A stretch of DNA of 7,997 bases from Betaproteobacteria bacterium (GTDB lineage: Bacteria > Pseudomonadota > Gammaproteobacteria > Burkholderiales > SG8-39), in assembly GCA_019237595.1 (NCBI GenBank), contig JAFAGU010000001.1:1-7997 (forward strand). Reading direction: 5' to 3'. The notes beneath the pieces were generated by a model that had not been told where the DNA came from, ran no database searches, and worked only from the letters and a program-made list of their open reading frames with translations. A program made the translations under genes and the position numbers. Position 1 is the first letter of the stretch. The number at the start of each line of letters is the position of its first letter. Below are positions 1-5,631 of this stretch, in pieces.

Positions 1-1001
1 GAGTACGGGCCGATCGCCGTGAGATCGTCGAGGTCGAGGGCCAGGATTTCGCCGTCTTTCCTGCAGGCAATTCTGACCTTTGCCCGATGTTCCCTGGCGT
101 GGATGTCGGTGAGGAAGGATTCCAACCGGTCGGCAACGAACTTCACCGGGCGGCGCATGATCACGGAGATCGCCGCCGTCGCCATCTCGTCCGGATACAC
201 GTGCACCTTGATGCCGTAGGACCCGCCGACGTCCCTCGCGACCACGCGGACGTTCCCCTCCGGGATGCCGAGGTGCCGCGAGAAGATGTCCTGCATCATG
301 TGCGGCGCCTGGGTCGATTGGTAGACGGTGAGCGAATGCTCCGCGGCGTTGTAGTCGGCCAGGATCGAGCGTCCTTCGAGGCAGACGCCCGTGTGGCGCC
401 CGAAATGGTAGGTCTCCTCGACCACTACGTCGGCCTTCGCGAACGCTTCGTCGACGCCGCCGGTGTCATGGCTCCGGGAAAAGCACACGTTGTCACTCAG
501 CTCGGCATGGATGGTGATTTTGTTTTGTAGAGACAATTCCATGTCCGTGACGACCGGCAGCTCTTCCCACTCGGCTTCGATGAGCTGGACCGCATCCTCG
601 GCCTGGCTTCGCGACTCTGCGACGACGGCAGCCACCGCTTCGCCCTGCCAGCACGCGCGCTCCACGGCGATCGCGTGCTGCGGCGGCGACTTGATGCCCT
701 TGAGGTGACCCAGCACCGCCACCCACGGCTTGCAGTACTCCGCGACCGTCGGCCCATCGAAGACCGCGAGGACGCCGTTGCTCTTGATCGCCGCGGAAAA
801 GTCGAGCTTCTTGATCCTCGCGTGCGCGTGCGGGCTCCTGAAGAACGCGACATGCGCGAGGCGCGGGAAGCGCAAGTCGTCGACGTACGTGCCGCGCCCC
901 TGCAGCAGCCGCTGGGCGCCGGCCCGCGGCACGCTCTGGCCGATATAGCCTCGGTCGACCTTGGTGCCGGGCGCGTGGAGCGGGAGCTCAGCCTTGCCCA
1001 T
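1..1001 (-). CDS. Molybdenum hydroxylase large subunit (CoxL/XDH-like), 3' end cut by window edge
   Basis: Molybdopterin-binding catalytic subunit of a three-subunit molybdenum hydroxylase, which would hydroxylate a substrate using water as oxygen donor; cytoplasmic. About 333 N-terminal residues are visible of the roughly 750-800 usual for the family. Residues 20-63 carry the classic opening (IGQSVPR, then GRGTYVDDL and RSPHAHARI). Residues 119-145 (QGEAVAAVVAES) continue the a/b-hammerhead domain. The first molybdopterin-binding domain begins near 195, with RHTGVCLEGR (202-211), TQAPH (230-234) and the cofactor-contact motif GGSYG (259-263), usually GGxFG. The start at 1001 is set by an AGGAGGT ribosome binding site 5 nt upstream, and the gene overlaps the 2Fe-2S subunit gene by 14 bp. 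At the position where form I CO dehydrogenases have a PLETC-type motif it reads GVCLEGR, so a true CO dehydrogenase is unlikely. The active-site loop is off the left edge, so the substrate is open. Confidence 0.93.
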   Translation of the reverse strand, partial: MGKAELPLHAPGTKVDRGYIGQSVPRAGAQRLLQGRGTYVDDLRFPRLAHVAFFRSPHAHARIKKLDFSAAIKSNGVLAVFDGPTVAEYCKPWVAVLGHLKGIKSPPQHAIAVERACWQGEAVAAVVAESRSQAEDAVQLIEAEWEELPVVTDMELSLQNKITIHAELSDNVCFSRSHDTGGVDEAFAKADVVVEETYHFGRHTGVCLEGRSILADYNAAEHSLTVYQSTQAPHMMQDIFSRHLGIPEGNVRVVARDVGGSYGIKVHVYPDEMATAAISVIMRRPVKFVADRLESFLTDIHAREHRAKVRIACRKDGEILALDLDDLTAIGPY

Positions 1002-1461
1002 CGAGCACCTCCTCGATGGCGTCGACGATCGCCTGGTAGCCCGTGCAACGACAATAGTTGCCGGAGAGGTGTGCCCTAATCTGCTCTCTTGTGAAAGGTC
1101 TCTTCTGTTTGATCAGATCCTGGGCCGCCATCAGCATTCCAGGTGTGCAGAACCCGCATTGAAGAGCGTTCTTTTCGTGAAAGGCTTGCTGCAGGGCAGC
1201 CAATTCCTTGGAATCTGAAAGGCCTTCGACCGTATCGACGCGGCAACCGTCCGCCTGCACTGCGAGCATCAGGCAGCCGCGGACGATGTCGCCGTTCACG
1301 CGCACGGTGCACGCGCCGCATACGCCCTGCTCGCAGCCGGCATGCGTGCCCGTCAGGTCGAGCTCTTCGCGCAGAAAGTCGACGAGATGAGTCCGCGCGG
1401 CGACCCGCCGGCTCACCTCGACGCCATTCACGGTCAATGTGATGTCGAGAGCTTGTTCCAT
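988..1461 (-). CDS. Molybdenum hydroxylase small subunit, two 2Fe-2S clusters (CoxS-like)
   Basis: Electron-transfer subunit of 157 aa, passing electrons from the molybdenum centre to the FAD subunit. The N-terminal plant-ferredoxin-type fold has cluster ligands Cys43, Cys48, Cys51 and Cys63 (GCEQGVCGACTV). The C-terminal four-helix domain has Cys102, Cys105, Cys137 and Cys139 (QCGFCTPGM and NYCRCTGY). Gln101, just before the first Cys of that set, is the family residue near the molybdopterin cofactor. All eight cysteines are present and the length is normal for CoxS/NdhS-type subunits. The ATG at 1461 gives the usual short leader before ITLTVNG. It has no good ribosome binding site and lies 28 bp inside the end of the FAD-subunit gene, so translation is probably coupled to it. 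The 3' end overlaps the large-subunit start by 14 bp. Confidence 0.96.
   Translation of the reverse strand: MEQALDITLTVNGVEVSRRVAARTHLVDFLREELDLTGTHAGCEQGVCGACTVRVNGDIVRGCLMLAVQADGCRVDTVEGLSDSKELAALQQAFHEKNALQCGFCTPGMLMAAQDLIKQKRPFTREQIRAHLSGNYCRCTGYQAIVDAIEEVLDGQG
1007..1013 (-). promoter_or_regulatory. Strong ribosome binding site of the large-subunit gene
   Basis: Read on the minus strand this is AGGAGGT, a near-perfect anti-16S match, 5 nt before the ATG at 1001. It lies inside the last codons of the 2Fe-2S subunit gene (Glu-Glu-Val). The large subunit therefore has its own initiation signal as well as possible coupling, and the site fixes the start codon. Confidence 0.85.
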
Positions 1462-2252
1462 GCGCGCTCGAGGAGGACGCCAGCGAGGTGCTGCTTCGTG
1501 GCGGCATCGGTGTAGAGGTCGCCCGTCACGAGAAGATCCGCCTTGAGGGCCTCCTTCGCCTCGGCGAGGGATTTCTTGAGCGCGGCGTTCTTCGCGAGAA
1601 CGGGCTTCGGCCCGACGTTGAAGAAGGCGAATCGCGTTTCAGCGCCGCGAAAAGCGGCGAGCCCGACGATCGCGTAGTCGCCCTGGCGCCTCGCGAGCTC
1701 GAGGAAGACGGAGCGCTCGCCATCGAGCTGCGCCGGAACCTCGACCGCCGTGACGATCTCGCCGGGCTTGAGGTCCGTCTCGAACAAGCCCTTGAAGAAA
1801 TGCGCCGCCTTGACGCCCCGTTCCCCCCTTTTGCCCGAGATGAAAATCGTTGCTTCCAGGGCAAGCGCGCACGCCGGATACTCGGCAGCCGGATCGGCGA
1901 GCGCGAGGCTGCCGCCGAGCGTGCCGCGGTTGCGGATCGCGGGATGCGCGACATGACGCACTGCCTCGGCGAGGAGCGGTACATGGCGCGCGATCTCGGC
2001 GGAGCGCTCGAGCTCGGCGTGCGTGACGAGCGCGCCAATGCGCACGACGTCCTGGTCGAGCGTTATGCCCTTGAGCGAGCCGATCGACGAGATGTCGACG
2101 AGGAGCTCGGGCGACGACAGCCGCATGTTGAGCGACGGGATGAGGCTCTGGCCGCCCGCGAGGACGCGAGCGCCCTCGCCGTGGCGCTCGAGCACTTCGA
2201 GCGCCTCGTCGAGGCTCCTCGGCTTCACGTAGCCGAACGCGGGCGCCTTCAG
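1434..2252 (-). CDS. Molybdenum hydroxylase FAD-binding subunit (CoxM-like), probable CTG start
   Basis: FAD subunit, 272 aa from the proposed start, which delivers electrons from the Fe-S subunit to the terminal acceptor. The FAD pyrophosphate motif AGGQSLIP is at 32-39. The second family motif is at 109-123 (RGTLGGSLALADPAAE). The C-terminal CO-dehydrogenase flavoprotein domain runs from about 175 to 270 (LELARRQGDYAIVG at 185-198). The only in-frame ATG upstream is at 2363. It lies inside the transporter gene and would add 37 residues that are an out-of-frame reading of that gene. No ATG, GTG or TTG occurs between the two points. A CTG at 2252 sits 5 nt after AGGAGG and gives MKAPAFGYVKP, the usual family N-terminus, so I place the start there. 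The gene begins 25 bp after the transporter stop and overlaps the Fe-S gene by 28 bp. Confidence 0.93.
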   Translation of the reverse strand: MKAPAFGYVKPRSLDEALEVLERHGEGARVLAGGQSLIPSLNMRLSSPELLVDISSIGSLKGITLDQDVVRIGALVTHAELERSAEIARHVPLLAEAVRHVAHPAIRNRGTLGGSLALADPAAEYPACALALEATIFISGKRGERGVKAAHFFKGLFETDLKPGEIVTAVEVPAQLDGERSVFLELARRQGDYAIVGLAAFRGAETRFAFFNVGPKPVLAKNAALKKSLAEAKEALKADLLVTGDLYTDAATKQHLAGVLLERAWNKLSTSH

Positions 2253-2265
2253 CTTCTCCTCCTCC
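2253..2265 (-). promoter_or_regulatory. Ribosome binding site deciding a CTG start for the FAD subunit
   Basis: On the minus strand the spacer reads GGAGGAGGAGAAG and runs directly into CTG at 2252. The AGGAGG core (2258-2263) is 5 nt from that codon, the ideal distance. The site falls just after the transporter stop codon. It would be wasted if translation began at the upstream ATG at 2363. Confidence 0.75.
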
Positions 2266-2277
2266 AGGGAACGGCGA

Positions 2278-3510
2278 TTATGCGCGATTCGCGCCGATGT
2301 CCGCCAGCCTGTTGATGCGCCGCAGCTCGGGGAAAAGGCGCGTCCAGAGGGCGACGATCGCAAGCGTGCAAGCGCCGCCCGCGAGCGCCGCCGGCACGGC
2401 GCCGAGCCAGGCGGCGGCCATGCCGGCGCGAAAGTCGCCGAACTCGTTGGCGGCGCCGACGAAGAGGAAATGAACCGAGCTCACGCGCCCGCGCATCTCG
2501 GCCGGCGTGCCGAGCTGGACGACCGTGCCGCGCACGAACACGCTCAGCATGTCGCCCGAGCCCATGACGAGGAGCGCCACGATCGACAGCGCGAAGCTCG
2601 TCGAGAAGCCGAACACCATCGCTGCGGCGCCGAACACCGCCACGCCGCCGAAGATCGCCGTCCCCGCATGCGGCTGGCGCGGCGCCGGCAGGTGCGCGAG
2701 AGCGAGGCCAGTGGCAACCGCGCCCACGGCGATGGCGCTCCGCATGACACCGAGGCCATCCGGGCCCACGTGCAGGATGTCGCGCGCGTACACCGGAAGG
2801 AGCGCCGTCACACTCCCGAGCATGACGGCGAAGAGGTCGAGCGTGATCGCGCCGAGCACGATCGGCTGCCGACGCAGGTAGCGAAGCCCCTGAACGACGC
2901 GCGAGAGCGCGGTGCCCTCCTTCGGCGTCCCGCCGGCGCTGCGCGTGCGGATCGAGAGCATCGCCACCATGACCATCGGCGAGACGACGCAGCACGCGGC
3001 GAAAGGCACCCAGGGCCCCGCGAGATAGACGAGGCCGCCGAGCGCCGGCCCGAGCATGACGGCGACCTGGGCGGTGGAGGTGCTCCACGCGACGGCCTGC
3101 CCGAAGATCTCGCGCGGAACGAGGAACGGGGCGAACGACGACACCGCCGGACCGGCGAGCGCCCTGCCCACGCCGGAGAGGACGAGCACGGCGTAGAAGT
3201 ACCCCACGTCCGTTCGCTTGTTGAGGACGAGGAAGAGAAAAAGCGCCGCGCAGGCGGTATGCATGGCATGAGCGACCCCGAGCATGTGTCGCCTGTCGAA
3301 ACGGTCCGCGAGGTCCCCGGCCGGAAGCGTCAGCAAGGCGCCGGGAATGAAGATCGCGAGCGCTGCGTATCCCAGGACGAGGGCGTCGCCGGTCGCGTCG
3401 TACAGGTAATAGCCGATCGCGACCGTCAGCATCTGCTGCGCGAGGTTCGCGCAGAAGCGCCCGCCGAGAAAGAGGCGAAAGTCGCGGATCGCAAGCGGGG
3501 AGCCGGCCAT
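2278..3510 (-). CDS. MFS transporter, MFS_3/EntS-like family
   Basis: Inner-membrane major facilitator transporter of 410 aa, with about 11-12 hydrophobic segments and no cleavable signal peptide. The N-terminus (LAIRDFRLFLGGRF, 6-19) and the loop 2-3 motif A (GDLADRFDRR, 65-74) are typical. The C-terminal stretch TPAEMRGRVSSV (335-346) and the ending LFPELRRINRL (392-402) resemble the MFS_3 group, which includes the enterobactin exporter EntS. A second GRALAGPA motif (115-122) fits the same family. MFS_3 members are mostly exporters, so it may expel a pathway product or toxic intermediate; uptake of the hydroxylase substrate cannot be excluded. It is the first gene of the leftward operon, 25 bp ahead of the FAD-subunit gene, and starts 21 bp from the divergent hyuA-like gene. 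No ribosome binding site precedes the ATG. Confidence 0.92.
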   Translation of the reverse strand: MAGSPLAIRDFRLFLGGRFCANLAQQMLTVAIGYYLYDATGDALVLGYAALAIFIPGALLTLPAGDLADRFDRRHMLGVAHAMHTACAALFLFLVLNKRTDVGYFYAVLVLSGVGRALAGPAVSSFAPFLVPREIFGQAVAWSTSTAQVAVMLGPALGGLVYLAGPWVPFAACCVVSPMVMVAMLSIRTRSAGGTPKEGTALSRVVQGLRYLRRQPIVLGAITLDLFAVMLGSVTALLPVYARDILHVGPDGLGVMRSAIAVGAVATGLALAHLPAPRQPHAGTAIFGGVAVFGAAAMVFGFSTSFALSIVALLVMGSGDMLSVFVRGTVVQLGTPAEMRGRVSSVHFLFVGAANEFGDFRAGMAAAWLGAVPAALAGGACTLAIVALWTRLFPELRRINRLADIGANRA

Positions 3511-3531
3511 TCGGCGCGGCTAATATAGCGC
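3511..3531. promoter_or_regulatory. Shared divergent promoter spacer with a two-way -10 element
   Basis: Only 21 bp separate the two divergent ATG codons. The sole AT-rich piece is CTAATATAG (3520-3528). On the minus strand it offers TATATT (3527-3522, five of six matches to TATAAT), placing +1 near 3515, about 5 nt before the transporter ATG. On the plus strand it offers TAATAT (3521-3526, four of six matches), placing +1 at 3532-3533, essentially on the A of the hyuA-like ATG. No clear -35 box or Shine-Dalgarno sequence is seen on either side. The assignment is inferred from base composition and position only. Confidence 0.5.
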
Positions 3532-5631
3532 ATGGCCTATCTCGTCGGCATCGACATCGGCGGCACGTTCACAGACTGCGCGATCGTCGATCGCGCAGGC
3601 CGCCTGCTCACCACCAAGGTTCCGTCGACGCCGCCCGATTTCTCGCGCGGCATGCTCGATGCGCTCGACGCCGGGGCCGGGGCGCTGGGCATCCCGCTCA
3701 AGCGCTTCTGCAGCGACATCGCGTTCCTCTCGCACGGCACGACCGTGGGCACGAACACGATCATCCAGAAGCGCGGCGCGAAGGTCGGCCTGATCACGAC
3801 GAAAGGCCACGAGGACGCGATCCACATCATGCGCGGCTCGCGCGGCTACGGCGGGCGCGACATCCGCAAGGTCGTGCACTTCCCGGAAACGTCGAAGCCG
3901 GCGCCGATCGTGCCGAAGCGCCTCATCCGCGGCGTCTCGGAGCGCGTGGACTGCTTCGGCGAGATTGTTGTTTCTCTAAATGAAAAAGAAACCAGACAAG
4001 CGATCGAAGAGCTGATCGCCGAGGGCGTCGAAGCCATCGCGATCTGCTTCCTCTGGTCGTTCCGGAATCCCCGGCACGAGCTCCACGCGAAGAAGCTCGT
4101 CGGCCAGATCGCCCCCAAACTCTTCGTCACCTGCTCGGCCGACATCGCGCCCAAATGGGGCGAATACGAGCGCGTCACCGCCACGGCGCTGAACGCCTAT
4201 CTGGGGCCGGTCATGACGGGCTATCTAAGCTCCCTGGACAAGACCCTCAAGAGCTTCGGCTACCGCCACGGCCTGCAGATCACGCAATGCGGCGGCGGCA
4301 CCGTGCCGGTGCGGCGCGCGGGCGAGGCGCCTCTCCTCACGCTCGATTCCGGCCCGGTCTCCGGCGTCACGGCGTCGATGTTCCTCGGCGCCGCCATGGG
4401 CGAGAAGAACATCATCACCACCGACATGGGCGGCACCTCTTTCGACGTCGCCATTATCCACGACGGCAAGCCGGCCTATTCATTCATCACGAACACCGAT
4501 CAGTACGAGTACTTCCTGCCGAAGATCGACCTGCAGGCGATCGGCTCCGGCGGCGGCAGCCTCGTGCGCGCGCATCCGGAGACCGGCACGCTGACTGTCG
4601 GCCCCGACAGCGCCGGAGCCTTCCCGGGCCCGGTGTGCTACGGCCGCGGCGGAACAGTTCCGACCGTCACCGACGCCCAGCTCGTCCTCGGCTACCTCGA
4701 TCCCGAGAACTTTGCCGGCGGAAAAATGAAGCTCGACAAAGCTTCTGCAGTTAACGCCATCGAACAATTGGGAAAGCGGATTGGGTTAAACCCAATTGAA
4801 TGCGCCGCGGGCATTTGCCGGATCGTGGAATTCCAGATGGCGGACGTGATCCGCAAGGTAACGGTGGAAAAGGGCTTCGATCCGCGCGAGTTCGTGCTCT
4901 TCGCATTCGGCGGCGCCGGGCCTGCGCACGCGGGAATCTTCGCGCGCGAGCTGCAGATCCGGAAGGTGATCGTCCCCCAGCGCAAGGCCGCCTCGACCTG
5001 GTGCGCCTTCGGCGCCGCCGCTGCCGACGTGCTCCACATCTTCGAGCACACCGAGATCATGCCGACGCCCGTGGAGGCCTCGCGCGTGAATGGGATTCTT
5101 GATTCTTTGCAGAAAAAAGCTTTTGACCTCCTCGTGGGCGAAGGGATCCAGAAAGACCGCCATCGCTACGAGTTCTCGCTCGACGTGCGCCACAAGGGGC
5201 AGATCAACGAGGTCGAGGTCCTGCTGCCGTTCGAAAGGCTGCCGGGCGACTACGAAGCGAAATTGAGGTCCATGTTCACGCAGCGCTACGAGCAGCTCTA
5301 TGGCAAGGGCTCGGCCCTCGCCGGCGCGCAGCTCGAGATCGTCGTCTGCCGGCTGCGCGCGCGGGCGCTGACCCCGCAGCCCAAGCTCGTCAACGCGAGG
5401 CGCCTGAGCGCCAAGCTTCCAAAGGACGCCGTTCGGCGCAAGCGCACGATCTACTGGCCCGACCTGCGCAAGCATCGTCCAACGCCGGTGTTCGACGGGG
5501 AGAAGCTCCTCAACGGCAACCGCATCTCCGGCCCGGCCATCGTGGAGACCTCCGATACGACCGTGGTCGTCCACCCCGGCACGACGCTGCGCGTCGACGC
5601 GCTCAGCAACTTCGAGATGGTGTTCCGATGA
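3532..5631 (+). CDS. HyuA-like subunit of hydantoinase/oxoprolinase-acetone carboxylase family
   Basis: ATP-handling subunit of 699 aa; family members use ATP to activate a carbonyl or lactam for carboxylation (acetone, acetophenone) or ring opening (hydantoins, 5-oxoproline). The N-terminal hydantoinase A domain has the phosphate motif VGIDIGGTFTD (5-15), SHGTTVGTNT (67-76) and GAKVGLITTKGHED (82-95). The central ASKHA-type domain has CGGGT (253-257), DSGPVSG (272-278) and TDMGGTSFDVA (297-307), plus GSGGGS (338-343), GPxxAGAFPGPVCYGRGG (357-374) and FGGAGPAHA (459-467). A C-terminal domain fills about 510-699. Length fits the acetone carboxylase HyuA-type subunit (about 700-720 aa). The start follows the family pattern but has no ribosome binding site, which fits a leaderless mRNA. 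The stop overlaps the next gene as ATGA. Whether the reaction is carboxylation or amide hydrolysis is not decided by this sequence; the zinc-ribbon partner favours the carboxylase branch. Confidence 0.93.
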   Translation: MAYLVGIDIGGTFTDCAIVDRAGRLLTTKVPSTPPDFSRGMLDALDAGAGALGIPLKRFCSDIAFLSHGTTVGTNTIIQKRGAKVGLITTKGHEDAIHIMRGSRGYGGRDIRKVVHFPETSKPAPIVPKRLIRGVSERVDCFGEIVVSLNEKETRQAIEELIAEGVEAIAICFLWSFRNPRHELHAKKLVGQIAPKLFVTCSADIAPKWGEYERVTATALNAYLGPVMTGYLSSLDKTLKSFGYRHGLQITQCGGGTVPVRRAGEAPLLTLDSGPVSGVTASMFLGAAMGEKNIITTDMGGTSFDVAIIHDGKPAYSFITNTDQYEYFLPKIDLQAIGSGGGSLVRAHPETGTLTVGPDSAGAFPGPVCYGRGGTVPTVTDAQLVLGYLDPENFAGGKMKLDKASAVNAIEQLGKRIGLNPIECAAGICRIVEFQMADVIRKVTVEKGFDPREFVLFAFGGAGPAHAGIFARELQIRKVIVPQRKAASTWCAFGAAAADVLHIFEHTEIMPTPVEASRVNGILDSLQKKAFDLLVGEGIQKDRHRYEFSLDVRHKGQINEVEVLLPFERLPGDYEAKLRSMFTQRYEQLYGKGSALAGAQLEIVVCRLRARALTPQPKLVNARRLSAKLPKDAVRRKRTIYWPDLRKHRPTPVFDGEKLLNGNRISGPAIVETSDTTVVVHPGTTLRVDALSNFEMVFR
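4765..4798. repeat. Nested inverted and direct ATTGGG repeats inside the hyuA-like gene
   Basis: Three copies of one hexamer lie close together: ATTGGG at 4767-4772 and 4780-4785, and its complement CCCAAT at 4791-4796. The last two belong to a perfect 8-bp inverted repeat with a 1-nt centre, ATTGGGTTAAACCCAAT (4780-4796). The first and third extend to CAATTGGG/CCCAATTG (4765-4772 with 4791-4798). The patch is AT-rich for this gene and uses the rare Leu codon TTA. The arrangement is seen directly; any role as an operator or RNA structure is inference. Confidence 0.5.

Noticed and set aside
497..1054. Minus-strand open frame of 185 codons across the large-subunit start
   Set aside because: It is Arg/Ser-rich and out of frame with the large subunit, whose own frame shows clear family motifs throughout.
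1488..2315. Open frame of 275 codons on the plus strand opposite the FAD-subunit gene
   Set aside because: The composition is dominated by Arg, Glu and Ala with no family motif, while the opposite strand encodes an intact FAD subunit.
2470..3528. Long open frame of 352 codons on the plus strand opposite the transporter gene
   Set aside because: It is Arg/His/Glu-rich with no recognisable fold and mirrors a clear MFS gene on the other strand. This is the usual antisense open frame of high-GC DNA.
3505..3537. GGCCAT...ATGGCC inverted repeat flanking the divergent spacer, as an operator
   Set aside because: It is simply explained by both proteins starting with Met-Ala (ATG GCC), so it needs no regulator.
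5113..5124. Run of six A followed by an AAAAGCTTTT palindrome as a possible programmed -1 frameshift
   Set aside because: The slippery heptamer is not in the required frame. A -1 slip would stop within three codons and remove the C-terminal domain. No downstream stimulator is evident, and the full-length reading matches the family.
4786..5574. Open frame of 262 codons on the minus strand inside the hyuA-like gene
   Set aside because: It is entirely antisense to a well-conserved protein, has no ribosome binding site and no recognisable domain.
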